A DNA stretch of 64,000 bases. Origin: Incurvaria masculella (taxonomy: Eukaryota; Arthropoda; Insecta; Lepidoptera; Incurvariidae). Position 1 is the stretch's first letter. Every line of letters begins with the position of its first letter. The notes beneath the pieces were generated by a model that searched no databases, was not told where the DNA came from, and saw only the letters and a list, made by a program, of their open reading frames with translations. The stretch is taken from the NCBI GenBank assembly GCA_946894095.1, contig OX335642.1:27911021-27975020 (forward strand), read 5' to 3'. The position numbers and the translations under genes are program-made. Shown one piece after another: positions 10,301-23,283 of the stretch.

Positions 10301-11208
10301 GATATACCGCATACATAGATTTAACGCTTTATCTGCATTGCGCACAATACTGTAGAGATTGAATATTCAACCATATCCTTGGAAAAAGCTACGCACTTGC
10401 TTAGTACGAAAAAGTATGTTTACATATTAAAATATATTTCGGCACTTGTCGTCATGATTATTGGTAATATTTACATAAAACTTTCACGCATTTTTTTGTT
10501 TAAATCCTCTCCACTTCCGGCTTTCATCATTTCTTTGGCATATTTTCCTGAAGAGAAATTCTGAAAGGTTTACGTCGAATATCGATGGTGCGCATCGAAT
10601 ACAAAGAAAGATTTTCACTAGCTAAAATCAGTCAAAGGCCTTTGAAGGTCCTAACCTATTTCGTTTATGGAGTGGGGATCTCTAAAATTTACTTCAACTT
10701 TTCCGAGTCTACCTTAAATAATATAAGCGAAGCGGGAAGGGTGCTCGCAGATGATAAAATTTAACGGTTCTTTGAAGCACTTATTACCAAATGCGCTATA
10801 TTTTTATTGTTGCAAACATATCTATCAGAGATCTAATATCTGATATTTCTGTTCATTCTACCTATATTAAACAAATCTATTTACATAATTATTCTAATTA
10901 TTTTTTAATATTAATTAATATTAATTTTCTAAATTTGGGCTTTTTCATTATAATTTAAATGAGTTTGGCCTTGATGCCTTTAAATTCTGCCTAATGATAT
11001 GTAACGGTAATATTTCTATCACTAAATGAAATTATAATAAACAATTAATTAAGTCTTCTTTTATAGGATCTTAAACAAGTATCTTCAAGAAAATATCGCC
11101 CTTTTGCAAAATATTAGATAACACAATGAAAGTAACAATAAACATTAGTAAATATACTTTTTCGTACTAAGCAGGTACGTCGCTTATTCCAAGGAATGTG
11201 TCATGTAT
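10301..11208. other. No gene seen
   Basis: Very AT-rich DNA with TTAATATTAATTAATATTAAT-like runs near 10905-10930. The 61-codon frame at 10379 is unsupported. Confidence 0.4.
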
Positions 11209-11340
11209 GTATGTACAATCGACCGTGAAGCAAGGACACATTAATTGAAGAAAGAGCTTAGTGAAAAGAACTACTTTACGAATATACTGCAAGGCTGGTC
11301 CAGTCGATTATACGTTTCACAGTCGATTATACATACAAAC
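11209..11340. mobile_element. MITE family M1, short copy
   Basis: Starts with AATCGACCGTGAAGCAAGG and ends with the inverse form (ACAGTCGATTATAC) near 11320-11335. It is about 130 bp against 292 bp for the complete copy, so it looks internally deleted. A third end-like piece (AATCGACTGTGAAGCG) lies at about 11659. Confidence 0.5.
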
Positions 11341-11682
11341 ATGTCACATTCCTAACAATAAACATATTAACTGACCGATAAATATTCAAGGTAGTTAATC
11401 CATATCTAGAACTATATGGTTTAAATTGACATATTAATATGTATGTATTTTTGGAGTATTCGTTTTCCAACAGTCATTCTAATAATCATTACGTTAGGAT
11501 GAATGATAGATGGCCGGCATTTTTTGCAGCGTCTGTGAAAGTTTAAAAACCCATGTTTGTCCTCGGGCATCTCATATGTGAGGTCCTGGCGAACGCTATA
11601 TGTCGTATTTAATATTGAAAAAACGTTGCTTGTTTCAGAGAATATTTTTTGAACGTACAATCGACTGTGAAGCGAACGTTAA

Positions 11683-12123
11683 GGCGCTAGGACTAGCCAA
11701 CTACTCGCGCCATACAAATGCACTTTTTAACAAATGTAATAATATGTAGTGAAACGCTTCAGCAAATCCAAATAGAACTCCAGACTGATAATGGATTGTT
11801 AATATGTTAATATAAAAAAGTTGATTTTTCTCATTAGAAATCTGAAAGTAATTCGATTTCTAGATATAAGCAAAAACAGCATATATGCATAAACAAAAAA
11901 TTCCATTTGCTTTTAGATTTCTACATTTAGTCAAAAAAGTTCGGAAATGGACACCGTTTCCGCAATGTATTTTGTATAGAAAAAGGAAACATACATTAAC
12001 GAAAATAATTCGATTCCTAGACAAGGAATCATATATTGTAAGAATGACACTTATAATCGTCAGACTTAGTTAGTTAACTTGGGGTGCCTCGTCTAACTTT
12101 GCGATTTGGCTAGTACCAGGCCC
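11683..12123. mobile_element. TTAA-flanked MITE, family T5
   Basis: Flanked by TTAA at 11679-11682 and 12124-12127. The left end is GGCGCTAGGACTAGCCAA and the inverted right end is GGGCCTGGTACTAGCCAA. It is 441 bp and AT-rich inside. A 62-codon frame at 11885 lies within it and is not credible. Confidence 0.65.
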
Positions 12124-12127
12124 TTAA

Positions 12128-13951
12128 CTTACATAGCCTCAATGAAACATTCGTAGTTAGCTCTATTATATCCACCACCGATCATATATTATGATAGATG
12201 GCTAAGCATATTGTGGTTTACCAGCCAATGCGGTCAAACATAATATTTATGCATATATCGCGTAATGTTAGCAACAGACTGGATCAGCGGTAAGCTGACG
12301 TAGGATACGAGGGCCCACCACGCTTGCCAACAGTAGTGCTCTCTTGTGAAAGACAACCTCAGTTGTAATAAATATTAGAAGTATCACCAAATGTCCCCCT
12401 GTAATGTCTGACTAAGTGAAATGGTAGGATTAGGAAGAGAGACCTCAAGGTAATATGTGAAATAGTTTGATGTTTTTTGATGAAAAGCCATGACTGTCCT
12501 GAGAGATCAAAATCCACCTCACCTAGCCAAAACACGCGCAGCGAGGCACCATACTAGCGGATTTGCGGACTATCGCGGAGCGCCAAGCTTGTTTAAAATA
12601 AATTTGAAAACTTTGTTAGGTTTGAGGAATGGCACCCGCCTGCATACAGTTCCATATACTGGCGGTGCAGCAGAGTAATGAGTATTGGAACGGTTCTTTC
12701 TCAAAAGCCTAATGTCAACTACAAAAGGATGCTCTGATTCTTTGCAGAAATGCGGAAATGAAATTACATTATTTTTCTACGATAGTATATCACGCCCCTA
12801 AATATCTGGAAAGTATCTTAATATTCATCCGGTTTCATATTTCCAACAGGTTCAAAAAGCTACATAGCTTTCTTGAAGATGAATTGTAAAAACTTATTTT
12901 CCATCCGAAGAAGAAATAATACTTCATAAGATAATCATAGATGTTGTTTCACCACAACCACGTAAGTTATCGACTACGTGTACAATCCACTTTTATGTTC
13001 CCAGAGCCTCTTCTATAGCTCTCGGCTAGGTATCAAAGATCTACTAGTTAGTTCTGTTATCATTAGTGGGTAGTGATAAATGGTCTGCTCGGAATAGCGA
13101 TTATTTCTGATTTATGTGCCTCCGTTTGAGTCTGACGTGGCTACCGCAGAGCAAATAGGGAGACAGAGGGCATAACGCGACCGTGCATTGAATTGTGTTT
13201 GACATCGAATTGAAGAAGCCAACTATTCTTGCATGAGATCGAATGAAATATTTTCCACGTTTAATTTTAGGGACATCGTATTTCTGAGAAATCTGACTAC
13301 TTTGGACTCAAAAGTGTTTTCAAACTTCTTAATTCTATAAAAGATGCGTGAATTTTTGGTCGTTATTATTGCGCCACTTTAAGGTTGTCTATATAAATCC
13401 CCCATACTATTATCACAAACGTCTGAAACTAGTTAAGCTAGTGTTTTTCTTCTCTGCGGTTGCGGTTTCTATGCCATGTATCGTTAAACCCTTAGTACCC
13501 GCTTTGTTACCGAAATAATATCAGAATTGGTATCATCTAATATGGTATTAATATAATACGCTTGCAGCATTTCATTACATGAATACAACATGTTTTTTAA
13601 CAATCAAAACTTCAGCTTTTGTAAACAGCTCCCGAGAAACAAATACATGGTAGATTTATTTTGTAGTTTTTTTATGTAAAGCGTGACAGGTGACCACATC
13701 ACAGGTATGCCCATGGTATTTCGAATTTTTATAGAGGCTGCCAAAACTATGCCAGCCGGCTAGATGGTTCTTTACACCCTTTTTTTTTGGACTTACTATG
13801 AACTAATATCGACCTCGCTTCACCAATTATATTTCGAGCCACACAAAACGAATTTTGATTCCATTGCCTCCCATTTAGCAATTCCTTGGTCCCCACACCA
13901 CTGATAAAACAAGTATAACACTAATTTCAACGAATGTAATGGACATGTAGA
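12128..13951. other. No gene seen
   Basis: Mixed composition, no repeat recognised from elsewhere in the window, and no frame with known motifs. The short frame at 12490-12678 lacks support. Confidence 0.4.
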
Positions 13952-14243
13952 ATCGACCGTGAAGCAAGGACACATTAATTAAGAAAATTAAGCTGTAAAA
14001 AGAACTACTTTCGCGGGTATTGCATCTATCAATTTCGCCATCGGTTTATACCCATAATTTGGAATTCTCCTACAGTCCTTCTTCTCGTCATCAATTCCTC
14101 CTACTAGCACAGTGTTCAAGATGATACATACATTGATTTAACCAGCTCCAAATTGTATTAGTGGAGCCTTGCATTGTATTCACAATATAGTTATTTTGAC
14201 AGCTTTCTTTCTTTAATTAAGGTTTCCTTGCTTCATGGTCGAT
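13952..14243. mobile_element. MITE family M1, complete copy
   Basis: A 292-bp element with inverted ends ATCGACCGTGAAGCAAGG and (inverted right end) ATCGACCATGAAGCAAGG, extending inward with TTAATTAA on both sides. No clear target duplication was identified. Related copies are at 9975 and 11209. Confidence 0.7.
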
Positions 14244-15245
14244 ACATATTACATATCTTTATTTCGATTTTCACTGTTGTTCGACATATTACTTGATGTT
14301 TACGGATGTACAGTGTTAAGTTAAGCTTACTTCTTTCCGACATTTCGTCCACCACGTTGCGGACGTTGGACTGGCACTTGCCTGGTTTTACTATAGAGGC
14401 TTCCTATCTCAGTTAGTTGAATATCTGAATGCGCAATGATTTCCGATAACCTACAGAGATACACCGATACGAATGCTCACCTTGAAACTGTGACGTCCCG
14501 GGTTGACGGAAGGGTCAGATGAGGCCTTGTCTGAAGTTTGTTGGGGCCCGAACTAACGTACCTTGAACGCCGCCGGTGGATCGAAAATGTAAGCTTTTTG
14601 GGAAATATCGCGCGGAAAATTCAAACTTTGAAAAGCGTTAATGAATCTCGAGCTTATCCTACCCTCGGGTGTTCGAATCGTGAACTCGATTCGGTAAATT
14701 AATCTCAGAACGAATATGCACAAACGCTATTTCTTCGCGTGCAGATCAAACATGTGTTGGTCGATCGGTTGGAGGAACTTATAATTGGAAATGTATGTTT
14801 CTTGTTCCTTTCATTTCCGTATTCGAATAATCGACATATGACTCGGGCCATTAAATAAACGGCATAAAAAGTGGTATGCACTTTCTGATAAATTTTTTTA
14901 TAGCGTCTTTTATTAAACAGTCTTGTCAGCGATAAGATTTAGGGGACTCAAGATTTAGACTATAGTGATAATGTTTATATGATCAATCACACATGTGTTA
15001 AAACATTAATTCTGCGGGTTTTTTTTAGCGCCGGCTAAATAATATTTCCGTTTAATTCATCTTAATACTGTGTTTATAAATGTCTTAGTCCTATGCGTTA
15101 TAAATTAATTTAGGAAAACTTAAGAGATCTATGAATAGAAAATAAGTAGATATTTGAAAGAAAAGACAATGGGATCCTATTTTATCTTCAAATGTACCAT
15201 CGGCTTCATTTATTGTTCTTTTAATTATATTGATATATTTCTGTA
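14244..15245. other. No gene seen
   Basis: Unique sequence, moderately GC around 14330-14600, then AT-rich. No frame, RNA gene or repeat was recognised. Confidence 0.4.
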
Positions 15246-16388
15246 CTAGCTGCGGTACCCGGCTCCGCTCGGGTTAGTGTCGGCTAAATTATCTCATGGA
15301 TAAAAAGTAGTCCACATGACTGGTCCAAAATAGGGTCAAACTGGTCCAGGACAATGTATCCATGTACCAAATTTAATCAAGATCGTTCGAGCCGAAATAG
15401 CATGATTTAATGAGAAACATCCAATAATTCCCATTTAGAGCTTCGTTGACGTTTGGTGGCTATTTAAAAAAAAACATTTGCCGCGAGAACCTTTCTGCAC
15501 TTTCACTGCTACATTGCTTACCTAGTAAGTAACGTGTAACGTAGGTAAGTTTTGCGTGGACTCCAACCCACAGCCAGCCTCAACATCGAAAACAGTAACC
15601 TATCTCGAACCTGACTGCTCCCAGAGATGCTATACATTGATAAAATACGCATATAAATCAGGTAAGTGGTTCGCATGTTATAAGACTTTAAGACTCACTA
15701 CTTACCCTTCTGGTAATGAAGCGTTATATTATGTAATCTATAAGTTTTTAGTAGAATCAGGCTAGACGTAGATACAATGCACATCTAAATCGAGTAATTG
15801 GTTCTCAAGGATTTTATTCTGTTGGTCGCTCCTCCGGCGATTTAGCGTGATGCCAAGTAGTCCTAAAGTTGCAGGAAATACCAAGCCGTACTTCAGTAAA
15901 AGTAAGCGCTGCCGCCGCAAAGCCGAGCCGTGCATAGCATTGCAGTTTGTATGACAGCCCCATCTTAGCGTAAGCGGAACTGAATTCTATTTAGCCAATC
16001 CTAATTCCCGGGTAGTTAAATGTACATGTACTAAGTTTTACAAATCGCTAGTGCCTTGAAAATTCGCCAAACGGACACCAAACAGTCACGACGTCTGCCC
16101 TCCCCCCGCCGCCGCTCCCCGCCACCGCCCCCGGCTCCTCTCCCCCTAGTGTGAAGTATCGCTACCGGCATCGTTTTCGCAGCCCCGTGAAAGTTCTAAA
16201 GCCCATGGGCACATAAATTGTAGCCTATGTGTTATTCTGATGTATAAGCTATATTATTGTAAAGTTTCATTAGAATCCATTCAGTAGTTTTTACGTGAAA
16301 GAGTAACAAACATCCATCCATCCATCCATCCATCCATCCATCCATCCATCCATTATTACAAACTTTCCCCTTTATATTATTTATTAGA
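15246..16388 (-). mobile_element. Helitron H1, copy A (non-autonomous)
   Basis: On the minus strand it starts with TC (TCTAATAAATA) and ends with the hairpin CCCGAGCGGAGCCGGG, a short spacer and CTAG, the standard Helitron termini. The flanks are A (15245) and T (16389), as expected for A|T insertion without duplication. A (CATC)n tract lies at about 16311-16352. It is 1143 bp and the longest of the short copies. A 44-bp segment (16035-16078) is identical to the start of the endonuclease pseudogene at 46522-46914, so the element appears to be an internally deleted derivative of a coding Helitron. The frame at 15556 is not a gene. Confidence 0.85.
16035..16078 (-). pseudogene. 14-codon remnant of Helitron endonuclease frame
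   Basis: The minus strand reads VSVWRIFKALAICKT, identical at DNA level to 46862-46905, where it continues into an endonuclease-like domain. It is the only coding relic recognised in copy A. Confidence 0.7.
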
Positions 16389-16495
16389 TGTTAAGCTCGG
16401 CATATGGCGTACGCCAGGACCTAAAGGTGCCCGACGACGCCCATGGGTTTTCGAACATTCAGGGGGTCTACGAAAACCATGCCAGGTAGTTTGTA
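16389..16495 (+). repeat. GGCATATGGCGTACGCC repeat, copy 1
   Basis: Shares TTAAGC, CGGCATATGGCGTACGCCAG and GTGCCCGA with 22795-22895. In both places it directly follows another repeat. Its class is unknown. Confidence 0.5.
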
Positions 16496-19179
16496 GCAGT
16501 AGTTATAAAATATGTTTTCTAATTTATTGTACTATTTGAAACAGTTTTTAAAAGCAAATGAGCTCAGATCATGTGACGTTTTATCTGTGCACATTATTTT
16601 CAACCTTTGGCAAGCGATAGTTTCAATACATTTAAGCTCGAAAATGGTCCTATTTTAAGAAACAAAGATAATTCAAAGGAATTAAGAATGTCCACCAGTT
16701 ATAGTTATAAATATATAGGATTAAGGTGTGACAAGTTATCTGATACAAAACTGGAATATGTTAATCGGTTGATTTTTTTTATTCGTTGGAAAAAATCGAT
16801 AACCACTAACAGTGAAATTAAATTACAAAGTTTACATAATATTGTATTAAATTAATCCTTCGCCAAATATTTATTAATAACCTAAAATCAAAATATTTAT
16901 GCTCCTTCGGTATCTCATATCGCATTTCATAAACATGTTTGCTCAAGATGAGCTCCTGGAGACCAGCTAAGACATCTTAGTGACTTGCAAGGACGAACAT
17001 GCTTTGAAACGATATCCTGAAGGTTATGTGGTAATTTAGCTAAGAATTTTCGTGTGTTTCTTGGAAGTTTACCGATTCGAATTGTTCCTGAAGATTGGTG
17101 AAGTGCGTACAAGGAGTTGTCATATATAATGCGTTTAATACTTTTTCTATTATTTTGCTTTTATTTATTATTTCCATACTTACTGTATGGACACTGGGGT
17201 ACAATATATAAGGATCTAGTCCAAATATAATAACGAAGGCTGGTCATATCATAGAATAACAAATTAGTGTACTTTCACTCGTACCACATATCACTAAAAC
17301 TACAAAGTATAATAATTTAAATATGTAATATGTGATCGCATACTGCCATAATCACAGAAAAATTTTAGTCGCAATGTCAAAATTCGTTTCACATCGACAT
17401 CGAAAAAATATACACATTTCATTGTATAATAAATTTTGAATAGAAAACTTTACACGAGCTCTTGATTCAAAACAATCAATTTTGAGAAGAATACTAAATA
17501 TTTGTTTTGAACGTATGGCAATAAATTATTAAGTTTAGTACCCGGCATATATTTACTAGGTCGTATAAAAAATTATAACATATAAAATTAGCACAAAAAT
17601 AGCTTGAAAAAAAAATACCTCTGATAACTATTGCTGCTATCTGCAAAACTGCTAAAATCTAGGTAATAAGAGACCCTGAAATGGGTCTATAACTGACTGG
17701 CATCAGACATACATGCTTATAACCATACGGCTTACCTTACATTTCATAACGTAACATAAACATTGTAAGGACCACATAGCTTTAAAGTTAACGAAGTAAT
17801 CAGCCTATCTAAGTTCTGCGGTGAGGACCTACGGTCGGGACTAAGTGGAACCTAAGCGGTTAAGTAAGTGACTTTGAACTATTCAAACAAAGGATGTAGA
17901 AATATTGTTTCGTTAAAATAATTCGTATTTCTTTTCAATGCCTTTTCATGACCTTGTTTTCATTCTACAACCATTTCAAAGGCAATTTCTCGGAAGACTT
18001 ATGTAGAGTGTTCACCTTTTACGGACTACGAGGGTTGTGCAAGAACGGGAATAAATAAATATCACTACAAAGTCCGTCCAATTATCTAATCCACAACCAA
18101 TTTCAATAAAATACGCCTACATACGTATCATTTCTACGCAAAAATAGGTTAAAATATACATTTTAGCATCGAATAACGTTCCATAGAGGTCAATACAATA
18201 AAAAAAATATCAATACCCATGATATGACAGGTGCCTATACTAAAGGAGCATTGCATTGACATGACCAACTGATAAAAACGGTTAAAATATGAATTCTCAA
18301 TTGCCGTCAACGTTTATCGGTCTTCCCGCTAATACCCTGATTTTGATGCAGTTTGTCTAGGAGATAAGTTTTTTTGGATTTTTTTTCATCAAACATAGGC
18401 AAATTAATCAGGTATAATCACTTCACGGGTGAGCACTTGGATGGAATTGAACTTCAGTGTATCCGCTGGTATCCGTTAGTAAAATATAAATACATGTAAA
18501 TGAATTTTTATGATAATTTAAACCCTAATGCATTATACTCAAAATCGTTTTTTCTCAATATCAGGAAAGTTCGATCATGACACCTAGTTTCCATGTGCTC
18601 TTTTGGGCTGATAGCCATGACCAACATATCAAAAACTTTAAAAAGTATAAATGATTATTCACAAAGAATTATTGTGGAATGTTTATGCAGGGCCTATGTT
18701 AAACACGTACAGGTATATATTTAAATGGTTGTACTTTGTTTTAATCGCTTGATCGTTAGCAATGCTAGAATTTTCGTATGCATGAAGGCCACTGTTCCCT
18801 TTGAAAGCTTAGGTTGGAGCTTCCTGCAAGGGGTTATCTTAATTATGTTATTCTCATATAATTTATTAGAACATTTGGTGGTCTTATAGATATTTAGTTA
18901 GAAACCGATATTTATGGCAATTTAGAAACAAAGAAATACGTTTAGATTCCAATGTTCATTTGAGGCAGAATTTTAACATGCGTCCTTCAGAAAATTGTTA
19001 TTTTCCTGTAAAATTGTGTTGTAAAAAGAACCCTTTATTTTTCTGCCTCACTTTTAATTTAAAACAAAATGACAAAAAGTTTAAAAAATACTGAAACATT
19101 TTATATAACGCGTAATTTATTCAATGCAAAACCTCGTTCGTATATATGTAACGTTTACATGATCGAAAACAAAATTCCA
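16496..19179. other. No gene seen (2.7 kb)
   Basis: AT-rich, largely single-copy DNA. Frames at 16607-16855 and 16927-17112 carry no domain or motif I recognise. A faint SINE tail scrap (TGACACCTAGTTTCCATGTG) lies near 18577-18600. Confidence 0.4.
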
Positions 19180-19340
19180 AATACAGTAAAAAATCTAAGT
19201 CAAAATACGAGTATATATTATATCAATTTCATAATAATTTGTTCTATGTTAACAAAATTGGTCCAACGGTTTAGGCGTGAAAACGTTGCAGACAGAAAGA
19301 GTTACTTTCGCATTTATAATATTAGTGTGGCTGGTGTATG
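19180..19340 (-). mobile_element. Helitron-like 5' end fragment
   Basis: The block TTGGTCCAACGGTTTAGGCG, then ACTTTCGCATTTATAATATTAG, is the reverse complement of the 5' end of a common lepidopteran Helitron-type element. The 3' end was not found. A 92-codon frame at 19069-19347 runs through it and is attributed to the repeat. Confidence 0.5.
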
Positions 19341-19404
19341 TGTATAATATTTCAATAAATCTACATATTATGTCTTCCTGCAGAACCAATGCGGTAAAAC
19401 TAAC

Positions 19405-19444
19405 TAAATAAGTAAATAAATAAATAAATAAGTAAATAAATAAG
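19405..19444. repeat. (TAAA)n-type microsatellite
   Basis: A run of TAAATAAATAAG units covering about 40 bp. Confidence 0.8.
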
Positions 19445-19674
19445 AAAAACAGCTAATCTGGTTATATGTAGCTGAACGCCCCCTCTTGTGTCCCGCGCCG
19501 CCGTTATATTGCCGTGGATAACGGCAAATGCCGAAATATTACTGCTTTTCACGATCTATATGTTGTGTTTCAGGATCGGCTCCCGATTCCCGATCCTGCA
19601 CTCCCTGCACCCCATTGCAGCTCCAGGGGCGCGGCTCGCGCCACCCGATCCGCATCCATTTATTTATTTACTTA

Positions 19675-21531
19675 CTAGCTGCGGTACCCGGCTCCGCTCG
19701 GGTTAGCGTCGGCTAAATTATTTCATGGATAAAAATTATCCGACATGGCTGATCCAAAATAGGGTCAAACTGGTCCAGGACAATGTATCCATCTACCAAA
19801 TTTAATCAAGATCGTTCGAGATGAAATAGCATGATTTAATGAGAACCATCCAATAATTCCCATTTAGAGCTTCGTTGACATTTGGTGGCTATTTAAAAAA
19901 AAAGCATTTGCCGCCAGAACCTATCTGCACTTGCACTGCAACATTGTTTACCTAGTAAGTAAGTAACGTGTAATGTAGGTAAGTTTTGCGTGGACTCCAA
20001 CCCACAGCCAGCCTCAACATCGAAAACAGTAACCCATCTCGAACCTGACAGCTCCCAGAGATCCTATACATTGATAAAATACGCACATAAATCGGGTTAG
20101 TGGTTCGCAAGTTATAAGAATTTAACACTCTCTACTCACCCTTCAGGTAGTGAAGCGTTATATTATGTAGCCTATAAGTTTTGAGTAGAATCAGGCTAGA
20201 CGTAGATACAATCCGCATCTAAATCGAGTAATTGGTTCTCGAGGATTTTACCAAGTAGTCCTAAAGTTGCGGGAAATACCAAGCCGTACCCGCCCCCGCC
20301 GCCGCTCCCTCCCCCGTCGGACCGCCCGCCCCGCCCCCGCCGCCGCTCCCGCGCCGCCCCCGGCCCCGCTCCCCCTGGTGTGAAGTAGCGCTACCGGCAT
20401 CGTTTTCGCAGCCCCGTGAAAGTTCTAAAGCCCATGGGCACAATCTAATAAATATTATAAAGGGGAAAGTTTGTAATAATGGATGGATGGATGGATGGAT
20501 GGATGTTTGTTACTCTTTCACGTAAAAACTACTGAATGGATTTTAATGAAACTTTACAATAATATAGCTTATACATCAGAATAACACATAGCCTACAATT
20601 TATAAAGATATTGTGCCCATGGGCTTTAGAACTTTCATGGGGCTGCGAAAACGATGCCGGTAGCGCTACTTCACACCAAGGGGAGCGGGGCCGGGGAAGG
20701 CGGCGGGAGCGGGGCCGGGGGCGGGGCGGGCGGTCCGACGGCGGCGGGAGCGGGGCCGGGGGCGGGTACGGCTTGGTATTTCCCGCAACTTTAGGACTAC
20801 TTGGCAAAATCCTTGAGAACCAATTACTCGATTTAGATGCGAATTGTATCTACGTCTAGCATGATTCTACTCAAAACTAGAGAAGGGTGAGTAGAGAGTG
20901 TTAAATTCTTATAACTTGCGAACCACTAACACCCGATTTATGTGCGTATTTTATCAATGTATAGGATTTCTGGGAGCAGTCAGGTTCGAGATGGGTTACT
21001 GTTTTCGATGTTGAGGCTAGCTGTGGGTTGGAGTCCACGCAAAACTTACCTACATTACACGTTACTTACTTACTTACTAGGTAAACAATGTTGCAGTGCA
21101 AGTGCAGAAAGGTTCTGGCAGCAAATGCTTTTTTTTAAATAGCCACCAAATGTCAACGAAGCTCTAAATGGGAATTATTGGATGTTTCTCATTAAATAAT
21201 GCTATTTCATCTCGAACGATCTTGATTAAATTTGGTAGATGGATACATTTTCCTGGACCAGTTTGATCCTATTTTGGACCAGCAATGTGGGCTACTTTTT
21301 TTCCATGAAATCATTTAGCCGACGCTAACCCGAGCGGAGCCGGGTACCGCAGCTAGTATCTTTATAAATTGTAGCCTATGTCCTATTCTGATGTATAAGC
21401 TATATTATTGTAAAGTTTCATTAAAATCCATTCAGTAGTTTTTACGTGAAAGAGTAACAAACATCCATCCATCCATCCATCCATCCATCCATCCATTATT
21501 ACAAACTTTCCCCTTTATAATATTTATTAGA
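19675..21531 (-). mobile_element. Helitron H1, copy B, split by copy C
   Basis: Reverse-oriented H1 copy: the 3' end is CTAG at 19675-19678 with the GC hairpin beside it, and the 5' TC is at 21530-21531 after the (CATC)n tract. It is interrupted at 20444-21356 by copy C in the opposite orientation; without the insert it is about 944 bp. It has a GC-rich core at 20285-20375. GC-rich frames over it on both strands are not genes. Confidence 0.85.
20444..21356 (+). mobile_element. Helitron H1, copy C, nested in copy B
   Basis: A 913-bp copy beginning TCTAATAAATATTATAAAG, then (GGAT)n, and ending with the hairpin CCCGAGCGGAGCCGGG, TACCGCAG and CTAG. It sits between A (20443) and T (21357). Copy D (24368-25067) shows the uninterrupted target GGGCACAATATC, so insertion was exactly between A and T with no duplication, as rolling-circle Helitrons do. 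The core at about 20680-20765 is a GGGGCCGGGGGCGGG-like run. Confidence 0.9.
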
Positions 21532-22486
21532 TTATTAGATTATTAGATTTAGTTAGTTTTACCGTATGGTTCTGTAGGAAGACATAATATTAATAACAAC
21601 GATTGTTGTTTTTGTGTTTATTGTAGAGACAGCACCATAACCAATAAATCTACATAACATACAAAAATAAGTAATTTAAAAATATTCATAGATTTTATAA
21701 TAAATCATTTTTCACGTGAATTCTGCCGTATCACTCACACATCCATATTCAAACAGAAATATCGATTGTGCCTATTCGCATCAGAATACTTGGAAAACAT
21801 CTGCATATCGAATTTACCTTTTAAAACGAAATCTACATTTAGATCGATGATTAGCGTAAAAAATTCGAACAGCTCCCGGCCTACTCAGTCGAGTGGCAGA
21901 CGGTTTCCGAGCGCACGAGTTGGAAACAAACGTCATTACTTAGTTACTTCGCCATTATTTAGAGTTTTGGAGACTGAGTTGAGCGCTGCGTCAACGTTCG
22001 CACTCGGTCATAGTATGAATACGCGATCTAGTGCACTCCTACTTATACTGTTTAGTTTACACGACACGGCTGTATGGAAAGTTCCTTTGCGTAACCCCTG
22101 ACAAAGCAATTGACAGCTGTCATTAGTCTTTTGTTCTATCAGTGCTATGGTAGATCGATCGTATTCTTTGCTACGGATACTCATTTGAAATTCTTCACGG
22201 GAAGAGGTCGTGTTTTAGAGAGCTTTTGCAAATCGTCAACATAAGTGTCTCAACTCGGCGATGCCGGCTATGTAGGCCTGAGTGTCGGCGACGGCGCACC
22301 GTGAGGCCAGCCAGCAGCCAGCAGACGCCGACCAACGAGCGCCGAGACTATTGAGAAACCCTAGTTCTAGTCACCCGCCCATTTATCGGACGTAAGATTC
22401 ACCCATCCGCGAACTTATACATTTACAAACACATTGAATTCACGACGTTACGAACGAGAGCTGTTCCATGGTTCGGACCCTAGTAA
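21532..22486. other. No gene recognised; GC-richer stretch 22240-22400
   Basis: A frame of 111 codons at 21766-22101 has no recognised motif. The 22240-22400 stretch is GC-rich with CAGCCAGCAGCCAGCAG-like repeats and could be promoter or 5' exon DNA, but no start, splice site or TATA box supports this. Confidence 0.35.
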
Positions 22487-22793
22487 TTAGGGTTCCGTAC
22501 CCAAAGGGTGAAAACGGAACCCAATTACTAAGCCTCCGCTGTCCGTCCGTCCGTCCGCCCGTCCGTCCGTCCGTCCGTCTGTCACAGGGCTGTATCTCAG
22601 TATCCGTAACAGATAGGCAGCTGAAATTTTCACAGAGTGTGTTTTTATTTTGCCGCTATAACAAAAAATAGGTAAGTTTAAAACATAATTAATATTAAAG
22701 GGGGCCCCCATACAAAAACGTGTTTTTTTTTGTTTACGATGGTACGGAACCCTTCGTGTGCGAGTCCGTCTCGGAGTTTGCCGGTTTTTTTGG
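22487..22793 (+). repeat. GGGTTCCG lepidopteran-type repeat, copy 2
   Basis: Same order as copy 1: AGGGTTCCGTACCC, a (TCCG)n run that is shorter here, CAGGGCTGTATCTCAGT, GAAATTTTCACAGAGTG, GGTACGGAACCC and GCCGGTTTTTTT. The terminal hairpin is degraded. Frames on both strands derive from the repeat. Confidence 0.85.
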
Positions 22794-22794
22794 A

Positions 22795-22895
22795 TATTAA
22801 GCACGGCATATGGCGTACGCCAGGCTTTTATATGAGAAGTGCCCGATGATACGCATGTGCTTTTAAACTTTCACGGGGGTTAGGAATACCTGGTT
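22795..22895 (+). repeat. GGCATATGGCGTACGCC repeat, copy 2
   Basis: Matches 16389-16495 at its start and in GTGCCCGA; diverged downstream. Confidence 0.45.
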
Positions 22896-23283
22896 AACGT
22901 TTAGACCATACCTCCGTTAACATCCTGGTATAATATACCCTGTATTAGCTGAATCGACCTGACAATTTTAATCGATTTAAAGTACAATCATGCAGATTTA
23001 ATAAACTATTGAAAATCTTTATTCACGCACATTGGGAAAATCTTTTTATTGATGTTTTTCTTAAACATAAATAAGAGCACTATTATAGCCATCGTTATTA
23101 CTGTGGCTGCTTACGTTAAATTTTGATGAAAGTTGAAATCACTTCCGACATGCACGGTACTTGAAACTGGTACCCCGGAAATTAATTGGACTCAAACGAA
23201 ATAGAATTTCAAGAGTGTCGTAAGTAACGACGCAAACGCATGTGTAATTCAAACACATGTGTGTGTGTGTGTTTTACTGTTAA

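Noticed and set aside
16311..16352. (CATC)n and other short tandem runs as CRISPR-like arrays
   Set aside because: Simple microsatellites inside Helitrons, without spacers; the setting is eukaryotic.
20261..20859. Gly/Arg/Pro-rich frames on both strands
   Set aside because: They lie in the GC-rich core of two inverted Helitron copies, which explains their mirror-image composition.
22240..22400. Possible promoter or first exon in GC-rich patch
   Set aside because: No start context, splice donor or adjoining coding sequence is visible.
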